Source of the DNA: Chloroflexi bacterium 54-19
Lineage (GTDB): Bacteria > Chloroflexota > Chloroflexia > Chloroheliales > Chloroheliaceae
Assembly (NCBI GenBank): GCA_001898225.1
Contig: MKTJ01000035.1
Coordinates: 32,258 to 96,257 of the forward strand
Reading direction: 5' to 3'
DNA length: 64,000 bases
The notes under the pieces were generated by a model. The model had not been told where the DNA came from, searched no databases, and saw only the letters and a list, made by a program, of their open reading frames with translations. Shown here in pieces: positions 36,615-46,289 of the stretch; position 1 is the stretch's first letter; each line of letters opens with the position of its first letter. Both the position numbers and the translations under genes were made by a program.

Positions 36615-37964
36615 ATGGACCAATTGATTAAGCAGCTAGGGCGGATTGTCCAACAGATTGAGGTTCTGCCTGCTGTTATTGATATTTTAATATTAGTTTT
36701 ACTTATCTATGGGCTTTTGTCTATCCTCAGAGGTACGCGGGCCGAAATTTTGGTACGCGGCCTTATCATCCTCTTTGGTCTCGCTTTTATTGTCGTAAAT
36801 ATCGTCCAACTCCCCGTCCTCAAGTGGGTCGTGACAAACTCGCTCCAATTCATCATTTTTGCCATTATCGTCGTCTTTGCGCCAGAATTGCGGCGAACCC
36901 TGGAACAAATCGGCCATACCAGCGACTTTATCAATCGCCCACTGGGACAGCGTACCAACGATGTCCTTCGCACGACCATCGAGGAAGTCATTTCAACGGC
37001 CTTTTATTTGTCGAACCAGCGCTGGGGCGGCTTGATGGTAATCGAGCGCGAAACCGGCCTGCAAGACCTGGCGAACCGGGGTGTGCCCATCAACGGCCAG
37101 GTTAGCACCCAGTTGTTGAGCAATATTTTTGTCCCGAATACTCCTTTGCACGATGGTGCGGTTATCATCCGGGGCGACCAGATTGTCGCGGCCAAGGTGA
37201 TTTTGCCGCTGGCCGATATTAGTTCCCGCGCCGAACAGCATGGCACACGCCATAAAGCCGCCCTCGGTATCAGCGAACAGAGCGACGCCATTATCGTGGT
37301 CGTCAGCGAGGAGACCGGCAACGTTTCGCTGGCCCATAGCGGCAAACTGATAACCAAACTCGACCGCGAACGCCTCCGCTACAACCTGCGAACCCTGCTC
37401 GAACCGTCCCCCGGTCTTGGCCTGGGACGGCGCAGCGGTCGTCGCAAACCGCTCACCACCTCAGGCAAGAACCAGGAAGAGTCTGCCAAGAATAAAACGG
37501 TGGTCAAAGAGGATTCCGCTTCCAAACCGGGCCGGACGGTTAAAGACAATTTAACCCAGAAGGAAGCTCAGAAGGAAGTCCAAAAAGAGGTTCAGAAAGA
37601 AGCCCTGAAGGACAACCGGGCGGTTAAGGAAGAAACCCTGGCCAAAGAAACCGTTTCAACCGGTAAGAGCAACCAGGAAACCGTTCAGCTAAATGCCAAT
37701 CCGCCCACCAACCCGACCAAAGAGGTTGCTTCGGCGAACGGCACCCCGGAAAGTGGCCCGGCAAAAACAGGCGGAAATGGGGTTGAGACAAAGGAAACTA
37801 TAACGCCAACCGGTAGCACTAACGGCCTGACCAACAAAGATACTATTTCACCTAATGGCAACGGAAATGGTAACTCCAACGGAAACGGCAGCGGAGACAA
37901 AGACGCCAAAACCCTGAAAGACAAGGACGGGCAAGCCTCGGTCGGACGGTCGGATAAAAGATGA
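36615..37964 (+). CDS. cdaA: Diadenylate cyclase CdaA with long disordered tail
   Basis: Membrane enzyme making cyclic di-AMP from two ATP. Three N-terminal helices (about 21-38, 45-66, 72-90) precede the DisA_N domain: DGA is at 180-182 in PLHDGAVIIRGD, and GTRHKAALG (210-218) carries Arg212-His213-Lys214 where the family has Arg-His-Arg. The catalytic domain ends near 250. Residues 270-449 are low-complexity: Lys/Glu/Gln repeats (KEVQKEVQKEALKD), then Asn/Gly repeats near the end; usual CdaA is about 270 aa. Stop overlaps the cdaR ATG by 4 nt. c-di-AMP controls potassium and osmotic balance and wall synthesis. Confidence 0.92.
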   Translation: MDQLIKQLGRIVQQIEVLPAVIDILILVLLIYGLLSILRGTRAEILVRGLIILFGLAFIVVNIVQLPVLKWVVTNSLQFIIFAIIVVFAPELRRTLEQIGHTSDFINRPLGQRTNDVLRTTIEEVISTAFYLSNQRWGGLMVIERETGLQDLANRGVPINGQVSTQLLSNIFVPNTPLHDGAVIIRGDQIVAAKVILPLADISSRAEQHGTRHKAALGISEQSDAIIVVVSEETGNVSLAHSGKLITKLDRERLRYNLRTLLEPSPGLGLGRRSGRRKPLTTSGKNQEESAKNKTVVKEDSASKPGRTVKDNLTQKEAQKEVQKEVQKEALKDNRAVKEETLAKETVSTGKSNQETVQLNANPPTNPTKEVASANGTPESGPAKTGGNGVETKETITPTGSTNGLTNKDTISPNGNGNGNSNGNGSGDKDAKTLKDKDGQASVGRSDKR

Positions 37965-39697
37965 AAAGTATTGCCAATTTTGTCCCACAGTTCATCAAAA
38001 ATATCAGCCTGGGCCGCTTTATCGTAGCGGTAGCTCTCGCGATTATCGTCTGGGGTTACGTCATTGTTTCGCAGTACCCTGAACGCACCCTCCCTCCTAT
38101 GGAAGTAACTCTTGGTGAGCCAGTTCCACCCCCGGATGGACTTGAGGTAGTGCCGAATGAAAACCAGTTTTCTTCGGTCAGTATAACCTTGAGTGGTCCC
38201 AGCGATACAGTGCTTGCCGTAACAGTAAGCCAGATTAAACCTTATCTCGACCTCTCCCAATGCAGGGTAGGTACTTGCCTGCCAAAAGTCCAATTAAAAG
38301 AGCCTTTACCCCGCTATGTTACCTGGAAATCCAATCCTGAACAGGTCCCGGTAGTCCTTGAAGCCCAGGTATCTAAAACGCTGGATATTGAAGTTGTCAG
38401 GGGTGGGGATGTGAACCCTGACTATACCCTGGAAGGTGATTTGACCGCCAGCCCAACCCAGGTTACGGTAAAAGGACGCCAGAGCCTGATTGACCGGGTA
38501 GCAAAAGCCCAGGTATCCGTAAGCTTGTCAGGGCGGGTAGGGGCTTTCCGGCTTAGCCAGGGTGTGACCCTGGTTGACGCGAAGGGCCAAGCAATCACAG
38601 ATACTAGCCTGAGCATCAGCCCTGCTAACATTACCGTTACAGGTAATATCGTCTATAAGCTAACCTCGCGGACGGTGCCTATCCGGGTTGTGACTACCGG
38701 ACAACCGGCGGACGGCTTTATCGCCGGGAACGCCCAATCCACCCCATTATTGGCTACGGTAGTAAGCGGGAACCTGGATACTCTAAACAAACTTGAGTAC
38801 GTCTCTACCCAACCGGTAAATATTAATGGGGCATCAAGCGCGGTTTCGACTACGGTCCAATTAGAACCTATTCCCGATGTAACTTTTACCGGTGGCGATA
38901 CGGTCCAGGTCGAAATAGGTATCGTGCCATTCCAGACCAGTAAAACTATCTCGGTCCAGTTGGAGTTGGTCAACCCGGCCAGTAACCTGCGTTACTCCTA
39001 TGACCCAACCGTGGTTAATCTGACCATCAGTGGCCCCTATACGGCTTTCCAACCAGAATTGCCACTCGATAAAATCAAGGCCACGGTAAACGTCCAGGAC
39101 CGGGGAGTGGGAACCTATACTATTCCCGTCCAGGTGGAATTGCCCAATAACCTGGTTGTCACCAACAGCCCCACGGTAAAAGTTACGATTTTTGCCCCGG
39201 TTACACCTACCCCTGTTCCGACCATCACGCCTATACCGACGCCAACCCGGACGCCTTCACCGACCTCAACACCGACCAATACTACCGGGGCTTCCACGAC
39301 CGTTTCCGGGACGAGTGTGACTACTCCCCCGGCCCAAACACCTGTCCCGACCACAACGCCGCCCGCCACGAATTCCGAGAAAGCCCCGGCGACTTCCGGC
39401 ACAGGTACAACCCCGACAACCCCGGCACCCCCGTCTACTGTAGCGGCGGTGCCGGAAAAAATGGCCGTTTCGCCTGAACAATCCAGCGCTGCTGCCGCTT
39501 CCGCAGCCCCGGCCACTCCAACGATTCCGGTCCAGACTTCACCGAACGCCCAGCCTTTAATAAACCCGGAAACTCCTGGCACTCAGGCAACACCTACTCG
39601 GTCAAACATGGTCCTTATGATTTTCTCCCCTCCCGACACTTCCGAAAATGCCCAATCTGCTTCTGCCACACCTAACCGGAATACCCATTACCTGTGA
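37961..39697 (+). CDS. cdaR: YbbR-domain protein, CdaA regulator
   Basis: 578 aa. One N-terminal helix (about 20-39) and an extracytoplasmic region with about four YbbR beta-domains (about 45-400; LPPMEVTLGEP, VTVKGRQSLIDRVAKAQV, and the like), then a long Thr/Pro/Ala-rich tail (about 420-578) like a cell-wall spacer. YbbR/CdaR proteins bind CdaA and modulate it. The start overlaps cdaA by 4 nt and its stop overlaps the next gene by 4 nt, so the three are translationally coupled. The Thr/Pro tail is much longer than usual. Confidence 0.88.
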   Translation: MKSIANFVPQFIKNISLGRFIVAVALAIIVWGYVIVSQYPERTLPPMEVTLGEPVPPPDGLEVVPNENQFSSVSITLSGPSDTVLAVTVSQIKPYLDLSQCRVGTCLPKVQLKEPLPRYVTWKSNPEQVPVVLEAQVSKTLDIEVVRGGDVNPDYTLEGDLTASPTQVTVKGRQSLIDRVAKAQVSVSLSGRVGAFRLSQGVTLVDAKGQAITDTSLSISPANITVTGNIVYKLTSRTVPIRVVTTGQPADGFIAGNAQSTPLLATVVSGNLDTLNKLEYVSTQPVNINGASSAVSTTVQLEPIPDVTFTGGDTVQVEIGIVPFQTSKTISVQLELVNPASNLRYSYDPTVVNLTISGPYTAFQPELPLDKIKATVNVQDRGVGTYTIPVQVELPNNLVVTNSPTVKVTIFAPVTPTPVPTITPIPTPTRTPSPTSTPTNTTGASTTVSGTSVTTPPAQTPVPTTTPPATNSEKAPATSGTGTTPTTPAPPSTVAAVPEKMAVSPEQSSAAAASAAPATPTIPVQTSPNAQPLINPETPGTQATPTRSNMVLMIFSPPDTSENAQSASATPNRNTHYL

Positions 39698-41310
39698 GTC
39701 GGGTAGCAATTAGAAACTGGCAGATTCGCTGGCCCTGGTTGCTGGTAGGTTTAGTTTTCCTGGCCGGGCTATTTATATTGCGATTCCTGCCTGCCGGACA
39801 AACTCGTTTCGCGGTTGACGAGGCCCATCATTCCGGTTGGGCCCTTTTAATTGCCCATGGCGACCCTTTTATGCGGACGATTGCCGCCGATAAACCGCCT
39901 CAGCTATATTACCTGGTGGCTGCCTCCTTCAAGCTGTTTGGCGATAGCGAGGTAGCGGCCCGTCTGCCCAATACCATCCTCGGCGTTCTATTGCTGCTAC
40001 CTTTGTGGGGTCTGGCCCGGCGGCTCTACCCGGCCCAACCGGGAGTAGCCCTGCTGACGTGTGGTTTATTCGCCTTTTCGCCCCTCGCCCAAATCTATGC
40101 CCCAACCGTCTTTACCGACCCGCTTATGGCTTTCTGGCTGGTGGTTTGTGCCTGGTTGGTGACGGCCCGGCGTTGGTTCTGGGCTGGTATTGCCCTTGGC
40201 CTTGCGATATGCGGCAAGCAACAGGCCCTGTTTTTCTTGCCTTTCCCGGTCTTCCTGGCGGGACTGGCCTTACTGTGGGACAGTTCTTTCAAGCTCAAAA
40301 TCCTTTTCAGAAAACTGCTAAGGGTGGTGTCCCAGGTGGTGGCAGGGACTGCTCTCCCGGTACTGGTAGTGTTCCTGTTCGACAAATGGCGCGGTCAGAC
40401 AAGTTCCCTGGCCTACGGCGCAGCCCTTAACGGTGACAAACTTGGGCTGGCGGCTCCGACCGCCTGGGTTTCACGCCTGGGTAACTGGTGGGAAAGAGTC
40501 TTACAATACTTCTTTATCCCGAATCCTTTTGGTTTGTTGTTACTGGCCTTGCTGGTAATCTATTCCGGTTGGGTCATCCGTCAGCTAATCCAGGCACGTT
40601 TTTATCTTCCCATAAAACTTCGGAAGCAAGACCCGGCGGAAGGGTTTGGCCGCCTGACCGATTTGGCTTTAATTGCAGGTATTATCGTGGTGCTGGCCTG
40701 GCATACCGCCATGACCTTTCCGGTCTGGGACCGTTATCTTTTGCCGATGGTACCTTTCGCGGCTTTGCTGGTGGCGCGGGCGCTGGTCTGGGTGGCCGGG
40801 CTGCTTTTACCCCGGTTCAAACGTTTCAACCTGAAGTTGGCCGGGATAGCCCTGGTGACTTTTGCCCTGATGGTCGTACCGCTGGCCCAGGCCGAAAGCG
40901 ACCAACTGCCGCTCGGTGGTGATTACCTGGCCTTTAGCGGCAGGGGACCGGGCGCTCACCACGCCTATGACGGTATTGAGCAGCTTGCCACCTTTTTCAA
41001 AAATAATGCCCCGCCCGGTTCGGTCGTTTTTCACGAAGAAATGGACTGGCATTTCAGCTATTATCTGTTTGGATTGCCCATCCAAATTCCTTCTAACCAC
41101 AGCCAACCGCTCGACCCTGCTGTTGTCGCCAAGGCCGCAAATGGTCCGACCCCGGCTTACGTAGTCTTTGCCGACTGGCAAAAAGCTTCTTATGAACGCC
41201 TGTCAAAGGGGTTGGCCGTCTCCCACCTCTGGCTTGAAGAAGCCTATGACGTTTACCCCGGCAACGGCGAACGCCTTTCGTTTGCGGTTTACCGGGTCAC
41301 CAGTATTTAA
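39694..41310 (+). CDS. ArnT/PMT-type membrane glycosyltransferase (GT39/GT83)
   Basis: GT-C enzyme of 538 aa with about 12 helices using a polyprenyl-phosphate sugar donor outside the membrane. The first extracytoplasmic loop after helix 1 has AVDEAHHSGWALLIAHGDPF, the acidic motif region of the family, followed by ADKPPQLYYLV. Hydrophobic helices end about residue 400 and a soluble C-terminal domain follows. GTG start overlapping cdaR's TGA. The family also includes undecaprenyl-phosphate-arabinose and mannose transferases; which sugar is unknown. Confidence 0.8.
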   Translation: MSRVAIRNWQIRWPWLLVGLVFLAGLFILRFLPAGQTRFAVDEAHHSGWALLIAHGDPFMRTIAADKPPQLYYLVAASFKLFGDSEVAARLPNTILGVLLLLPLWGLARRLYPAQPGVALLTCGLFAFSPLAQIYAPTVFTDPLMAFWLVVCAWLVTARRWFWAGIALGLAICGKQQALFFLPFPVFLAGLALLWDSSFKLKILFRKLLRVVSQVVAGTALPVLVVFLFDKWRGQTSSLAYGAALNGDKLGLAAPTAWVSRLGNWWERVLQYFFIPNPFGLLLLALLVIYSGWVIRQLIQARFYLPIKLRKQDPAEGFGRLTDLALIAGIIVVLAWHTAMTFPVWDRYLLPMVPFAALLVARALVWVAGLLLPRFKRFNLKLAGIALVTFALMVVPLAQAESDQLPLGGDYLAFSGRGPGAHHAYDGIEQLATFFKNNAPPGSVVFHEEMDWHFSYYLFGLPIQIPSNHSQPLDPAVVAKAANGPTPAYVVFADWQKASYERLSKGLAVSHLWLEEAYDVYPGNGERLSFAVYRVTSI

Positions 41311-41450
41311 TTCCCCCTTTACGATTTATTTAGCATCGTGGCAAGTATCTTGCATGATAACTTCCTGTCCTTTAATTTAGCGTTCTGCTAAACATTTGCC
41401 AGTAAGCGGGACTTATGGCTGAATGGATACAACGAACAATGGGAGGTTTT

Positions 41451-42395
41451 ATGCCGAGAAATAATATTCAACGCGGAATGACCGTATATGGTGCGGACAA
41501 CCAGGCCCTGGGGACGGTTGATGAAGTGACCGATTCTTATTACCTGGTCAATGGTCAACAATATCCTCTGGACAGTGGTTACCGGGTAGAGGACCAAAAC
41601 ATTTATTTAACTGGGGGTGGAAATTATTCTGGGACCGACCAGAGCAACTTAAAGGTCCCGGTTTATGAAGAGCAGTTGAATGTAGATAAACGCCAGGCTA
41701 ACCTGGGTGAGGTCCAGATTCACAAGACTGTGAACCAGGAACAGGTGAATGTTCCAGTCGAACTGCGCCGGGAAGAAGTTAATGTGAATCAGCGCGATGT
41801 CGATAACCGACCGCTGAATCCGGGTGAGGCAGCCCAGGCTTTCCAGGAAGGCACCATAAGGGTGCCGGTGCGCGGCGAGGAAGCGGTTGTTAACAAGCAG
41901 GCTGTAGTGACCGGCGAAGTTGATGTTAACAAGCAGGTCCGGGCCGAAAAGCAGAATATCGCCGATACGGTCCGCCGCGAACAGGTGCAGGTAGATGATA
42001 GCTCGCTCCGCCAAACCCCCGGTGTGGTCCGCTCCGATAATGCGGGTTATAACAATACCACGAATTACGCGGGAGATACCGGAAATTATGCGGCCACCAA
42101 TTACCGGTCCGATACGGGCGATTTTGCAACCGGCCCGGCTGACGACCAGTACCGCAATACGGACTATTCGGCCAATACTGGCAACTACGGTGCCTCGAAT
42201 TTACAGGAAGGGCTCGACGTTGTCGGGAATGACGGTGAATTTGTGGGCCGGATCAAGGAGTTGAATAATAACGACTTCCGGGTGGACCGCAAGATGAAGC
42301 CCGATATCAATGTCACCTATACGGCTATTCAGAATGTTGATGGCAGCCAGGTTGTATTGAATGCGCCGGGCGCCGATTTTAATAACTTTCTCTAG
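41451..42395 (+). CDS. PRC-barrel/DUF2382 (YsnF/AvaK-like) stress protein
   Basis: 314 aa. A short PRC-barrel-like domain (MTVYGADNQALGTVDEV, residues 10-26), a DUF2382 repeat region (KVPVYEEQLNVDKRQANLGEVQ to about 180), a Gly/Asn/Thr-rich repetitive linker, and a second PRC-like/DUF2171-like domain at the C-terminus (GLDVVGNDGEFVGRIKEL). DUF2382 proteins are induced by stress in cyanobacteria and Deinococcus relatives; function is unknown. ATG at 41451 is chosen for GGAGG just upstream, although the spacing is short (4 nt); an in-frame ATG at 41415 is possible. A paralogue follows after 192 nt. Confidence 0.75.
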   Translation: MPRNNIQRGMTVYGADNQALGTVDEVTDSYYLVNGQQYPLDSGYRVEDQNIYLTGGGNYSGTDQSNLKVPVYEEQLNVDKRQANLGEVQIHKTVNQEQVNVPVELRREEVNVNQRDVDNRPLNPGEAAQAFQEGTIRVPVRGEEAVVNKQAVVTGEVDVNKQVRAEKQNIADTVRREQVQVDDSSLRQTPGVVRSDNAGYNNTTNYAGDTGNYAATNYRSDTGDFATGPADDQYRNTDYSANTGNYGASNLQEGLDVVGNDGEFVGRIKELNNNDFRVDRKMKPDINVTYTAIQNVDGSQVVLNAPGADFNNFL

Positions 42396-42438
42396 GCTAT
42401 AACAAGCCCCAGAGAAATGTCCCTGATTTGGATACGCT

Positions 42439-42478
42439 ACAGCCCGGATGGTAAAATTCTGTCCGGGCTGTGTTTTTT
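42439..42478 (+). terminator. Rho-independent terminator after the first DUF2382 gene
   Basis: ACAGCCCGGA (42439-42448) pairs with TCCGGGCTGT (42462-42471), then G and TTTTTT. Strong. A TATAAT at 42516-42521 beyond it may start the second gene. Confidence 0.85.
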
Positions 42479-42587
42479 AAGATAGCAAGCGGCTGGCTCA
42501 AAAGTTGCTTCGGATTATAATAGAATAGAAAAGGTTAGTTAAGCAGCCTGCTCCCGGTTGAAGCAGGTTTGAAGGGGGAATAAGAAG

Positions 42588-43529
42588 ATGCAACCACAAA
42601 ATATACAGATTGAACCTGGCGCGGTCGTGCTTGCCAGGGATGGATTTATCGGGACTGTCGAGGAAGTGCTACCTGCCCAGCAAGGGGGCCAGCCTACTTA
42701 TTTTGTTACCGCGCCTAACCAGAATGGCGACCGCCTCCTTATTCCACTCAACCTGGTCGACCCCCAATCACAACCCGGTGAGGTTTATTTAAGAGAAGTT
42801 TTCCAGAATATCATACCCCGTTCAATAAATGTCCCAGCCGGGAGAAACCCGCAAGAAGTACTTTCACAGGAGGCCTTACCGGAAAATCGGCCCGTAGGTT
42901 CAATCGATACCGGGTTTCCTGACCAGAGCCACCTGACCATTCCGATTGTTGAGGAGCAGTTAAACGTGGGTAAGCGGACAGTCGAACTTGGCGCCCTCGA
43001 AATTCGCAAAACGGTCGAACAGGTCCAGGATAATCGCCGCCTGCCCCTTACTTTCGACCAGGTCGATGTCGAGCACGTGGCGATAAACCGCCCGCTCGAT
43101 GCCCCCCTCGAACCGCACTACGAAGGCGATGTTTATATTATCCCGGTCATGGAAGAAGTGCTGGTGATAGAAAAGCGGCTCATGCTTAAAGAAGAAGTGC
43201 GAATCCGTAAACGCCAGGCAGTCAGTGACCAGCAAATCAATGAAACCTTACGCCGAGAGTATGTTGAGATTGTCCCGCCAAACCTTGACCATGTCACTAT
43301 CAATGACTCAACGAAATCTGGTTCGAGCCCTGTAACTTCTGCTGCCTCGGAGGACCAGGTTAACGAGATAATCGATGGAGATATGGACCCACCCACATCC
43401 GGGATACCCCTGACCGACCAGCCAACCCTGCCAAACACAGCCCTTGGATACCCCCCTACCGGTTACGAACAGCCACCGGTTTCACCGGGAAATACCGGGC
43501 GGACTACTCCACCCGGAGAGTCATTCTAA
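42588..43529 (+). CDS. PRC-barrel/DUF2382 protein, second copy
   Basis: 313 aa, distantly related to the preceding protein: PRC-like N-terminus (GAVVLARDGFIGTVEEVLPA, residues 12-31), then DUF2382 (IPIVEEQLNVGKRTVELGALEIRKT, about 107-131, and a second unit PVMEEVLVIEKRLMLKEEVRIRKR), and a Pro/Thr-rich disordered tail. Lacks the C-terminal PRC copy of its neighbour. SD GGGGGAA about 10 nt upstream. Own terminator downstream. Likely an extra-cytoplasmic or cytosolic stress protein; function unknown. Confidence 0.75.
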   Translation: MQPQNIQIEPGAVVLARDGFIGTVEEVLPAQQGGQPTYFVTAPNQNGDRLLIPLNLVDPQSQPGEVYLREVFQNIIPRSINVPAGRNPQEVLSQEALPENRPVGSIDTGFPDQSHLTIPIVEEQLNVGKRTVELGALEIRKTVEQVQDNRRLPLTFDQVDVEHVAINRPLDAPLEPHYEGDVYIIPVMEEVLVIEKRLMLKEEVRIRKRQAVSDQQINETLRREYVEIVPPNLDHVTINDSTKSGSSPVTSAASEDQVNEIIDGDMDPPTSGIPLTDQPTLPNTALGYPPTGYEQPPVSPGNTGRTTPPGESF

Positions 43530-43546
43530 TACCATTTTGAAATTAT

Positions 43547-43576
43547 AAGACCCGCCTTACAAGGGGCGGGTCTTTT
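43547..43576. terminator. Bidirectional terminator
   Basis: AAGACCCGCC (43547-43556) pairs with GGCGGGTCTT (43565-43574), with TTTT ending the plus strand side and A-rich sequence on the other side. It serves both the second DUF2382 gene and the converging gene at 43590. Confidence 0.82.
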
Positions 43577-43589
43577 CGAGCTGGGCAGA

Positions 43590-44111
43590 TTACTTATTTT
43601 TGCCGGTCCGTTTATGGTGAGTGTGCCCGGTGAATTTGGCGTTCACCAGTTTATCAATGTTGTCACTCACCTTTTTGTAACGGGCGTCCGCCTGGGCCTG
43701 GGTAATCTTCTTCGCCGTAACCCGCGCATCGAGTTCGCTTTTTACAGCGGCCAGGATGGCATCTTTGACGGTTTGGAGGTTTATCTGTTTGCTGGCGGCA
43801 ACATCGGCGATAGATTTACCTGCCTTGAGTTGGGTCTTCAGGTCATCGGTGGTGATAGTCAGGGCTTTGGCGGCGGCGTCCAGGACCGTTTTGACCGCCG
43901 GTCTGAAATCTTTTCGCTTGAATTTGGCAAAATTTTTGTAATTAGCCTTCTTGGTACCGGTCGTCGTCTTTGGCGTCGGGCTGGTAGTGGGGGTGGTGGT
44001 CTGGGCGCTTGCCACCGCCGGTCCAACGTAAGCGACCGCAAAACCGGCTACCAGGGCTAAAACGATAAATCCCAAAATAAACTTAGAAATTAGCTGCTTT
44101 GTGAGCTTCAA
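43590..44111 (-). CDS. Secreted small helical protein, unknown function
   Basis: 173 aa with signal sequence (FILGFIVLALVAGFAVAYVGPAVASA), a Thr/Pro/Ser linker, and a basic helical region. The unit LTITTDDLKTQLKAGKSIADVAASKQINLQTVKDAILAAV, then ITQAQADARYKKVSDNIDKLV, resembles a repeat found in many secreted actinobacterial and Chloroflexota proteins of unknown role. TTG start at 44111 is chosen because AAGGAAG lies 8 nt upstream and the signal peptide follows directly. Ends with a His/Lys-rich tail. Confidence 0.65.
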   Translation of the reverse strand: MKLTKQLISKFILGFIVLALVAGFAVAYVGPAVASAQTTTPTTSPTPKTTTGTKKANYKNFAKFKRKDFRPAVKTVLDAAAKALTITTDDLKTQLKAGKSIADVAASKQINLQTVKDAILAAVKSELDARVTAKKITQAQADARYKKVSDNIDKLVNAKFTGHTHHKRTGKNK

Positions 44112-44441
44112 TCCAAATACTTCCTTTCTCACATGCCTTGTAGATAGGTAAAACGTGGTGTTGCCAGGTCCTTGCACCGGGACAACTTCTTTGCATAATA
44201 ACACCCCTATGTTAGGGTTAAGTTATAAGAGTAAGAAATATCCAAACTTTTCGTTAAAATTACCGGACAAATGTTAACTAAATGTAAAAAGGTTCGGAAT
44301 TGACGGTTTTTGGCTGGTTGTGTATAGTTCAACCACGCCTGTACTGCTCATTTTAGCTTCACAGTGTTTTGCAACCGGGTTATTATATTTATTAACCCAA
44401 CCTACCAAGAATAAAAAAGAATCAACAAGGAAGGAACCGTA
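44112..44441. promoter_or_regulatory. Divergent spacer before the M14 carboxypeptidase gene
   Basis: 330 nt, AT-rich. CCCTA/TAGGG (44205-44209 and 44213-44217) form a very small palindrome. SD AAGGAAGGAA precedes the ATG at 44442. No good full promoter pair, ORF or RNA gene seen. Confidence 0.35.
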
Positions 44442-46169
44442 ATGACGGAGAAAGCTTCATCTGCTCTCGATTTCACAAAATATCTGACCTTTGAGGCGCT
44501 AACCGCCGCCTTGAAGCAACTGGCGGAAGATTATCCCAACCTGGCTCGGCTCGAATCTATTGGTAAGAGTCACGAAGGCCGCGATTTGTGGTTGATGACA
44601 ATTACCAATTTCCAGACGGGCGCGGATACCGATAAACCGGCTTACTGGATTGACGGCAATATCCACGCCGCCGAGGTCACCGGGTCGGCAACAGCCCTTT
44701 ACACAATTAAGTTTTTGCTGGAGAATTATGGCCGGGACGAAGCCGCCCACACCGATAGCACCCTGGCCCTTGTTAATACCTTGCTCGATACCCGGACCCT
44801 TTATATCCTCCCACGTCACACCCCGGACGGAGCCGAGCGCGTTTTGACCACCCCTAATCGCTTGCGGAGCAGCACCCGCCCTTACCCTTCGGACGAGGAC
44901 AAAGATGGCTTAATCCCGCAAGACCTCGATAATGACGGGGTTATCCGCCAGATGCGTATTCAAGACCCCGGTGGTGACTGGAAAATCAGCGAAAAAGACC
45001 CTCGTGTGCTGGTTAAACGGTTGCCGGAGGATTATGGCGGGACCTATTACCGGATATACTCCGAGGGTATCGTCCGCAACTATGACGGCTACATTTTAAA
45101 AGTGCCGCCTGCCAAAGAGGGTCTGGACCTTAATCGAAACTATCCTTACGACTGGACGCCGGATAACGAACAGGCCGGGGCCGGACCATACCCGCTTTCC
45201 GAGCCGGAAACACGGGCTATCGTGGCTTTTTGGACCGCTCACCGCAATATTACCGGTTCGCAGAGCTACCATACCTTTAGCGGGGTTATTTTGCGGCCCT
45301 ACAGCGGCAAACCGGATGATGCTTTCTCGCTCCATGACCTGGATGTGTACAAGGCCCTGGGCAAACGCGGCACTGAGTATACCGGCTATCCCGATGCCAG
45401 TATCTACCACAAGTTCCGCTATTCTCCCAAGACCGTCTTGCACGGCGCTTTCCTCGATTGGGCTTACGAACACCAGGGTGTTTTCGGTATCAGCACCGAA
45501 CTCTGGGACACTATAAAGCTGGCGGGAATTGAGAACCGGGATTTTATCGAATTCCTCTGGAAGAGCCGCAGCGAGGACGACGAACTAAAAGTCTTCCACT
45601 GGATGATTGATAATTTGCCGGGCAGCTACAAGGAATGGGAACCTTACGAGCATCCTCAGCTTGGTCAGGTCGAGCTTGGAGGCTGGGACTATGTCCATAG
45701 CTGGCAGAACCCGCCCGAAGGGTCACAATTCTTGAAGGATGTGATGCACACCAACATGCTGTTCTCGTTCGCCTGCGCCGCCATGTCTCCCCTCCTAGCC
45801 ATCCCCAAACTGAATGTTGAGAAGGTCGGGGATGACATTTATAAGGTGACGGCCCTGGTGGAGAATACCGGGTTCCTGCCGACCTATGTCACGACCAAGG
45901 CTTTAGAGCGAAAGTTCCTCAAACCGCTCACAGTGACGCTGGTGGCCCTGGAAGGGGTCGAGGTGGTACTGGGTGAGGAGAAACGCGGATTGGGCCACCT
46001 GGAGGGTCGCTCCAACAAACAAGCCATGAATCCTTTCCACAATGGTTATGCCAGTGATGACCGGGTAAAGGTGGAATGGATTGTGCGGGCGCATCCCGGT
46101 TCCCGGATTGTGGTAGAAGCTTTTGCCGAACGGGCCGGGAAAGTCACCCGAGAGTACGAGGTCGAATAG
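44442..46169 (+). CDS. M14 zinc carboxypeptidase
   Basis: Metallocarboxypeptidase of 575 aa. The zinc motif is HAAE (75-78) in DGNIHAAEVTG; LDLNRNYPYDW (about 228-238) gives the substrate Arg/Asn pair; SYHTFSG (near 276) supplies the third zinc ligand His; the catalytic Glu is probably in GISTELWD (about 350-357). A beta-sandwich-like C-terminal domain follows. No signal peptide is evident, so it is probably cytosolic, or released non-classically. SD AAGGAAGG about 6 nt upstream. Some relatives cleave peptidoglycan; the length and the acid C-terminal domain fit succinylarginine/zinc-peptidase relatives less well than general peptide carboxypeptidases. Confidence 0.85.
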   Translation: MTEKASSALDFTKYLTFEALTAALKQLAEDYPNLARLESIGKSHEGRDLWLMTITNFQTGADTDKPAYWIDGNIHAAEVTGSATALYTIKFLLENYGRDEAAHTDSTLALVNTLLDTRTLYILPRHTPDGAERVLTTPNRLRSSTRPYPSDEDKDGLIPQDLDNDGVIRQMRIQDPGGDWKISEKDPRVLVKRLPEDYGGTYYRIYSEGIVRNYDGYILKVPPAKEGLDLNRNYPYDWTPDNEQAGAGPYPLSEPETRAIVAFWTAHRNITGSQSYHTFSGVILRPYSGKPDDAFSLHDLDVYKALGKRGTEYTGYPDASIYHKFRYSPKTVLHGAFLDWAYEHQGVFGISTELWDTIKLAGIENRDFIEFLWKSRSEDDELKVFHWMIDNLPGSYKEWEPYEHPQLGQVELGGWDYVHSWQNPPEGSQFLKDVMHTNMLFSFACAAMSPLLAIPKLNVEKVGDDIYKVTALVENTGFLPTYVTTKALERKFLKPLTVTLVALEGVEVVLGEEKRGLGHLEGRSNKQAMNPFHNGYASDDRVKVEWIVRAHPGSRIVVEAFAERAGKVTREYEVE

Positions 46170-46184
46170 TTTAAGTGTTATTAC

Positions 46185-46215
46185 CCAGGTGGCCCACCGG
46201 GCGCCTGGTTTTTTT
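46185..46215 (+). terminator. Terminator after the M14 gene
   Basis: CCAGG (46185-46189) to CCTGG (46204-46208) with inner GCCC/GGGC pairing, followed by seven T. Ends the M14 transcript. Confidence 0.75.
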
Positions 46216-46289
46216 ATTCCCAAAATAAAAGCCCAATCCTGGTATGATTCACCCCATAGATATACCTCATTTTGTATACTCCCAAATAA

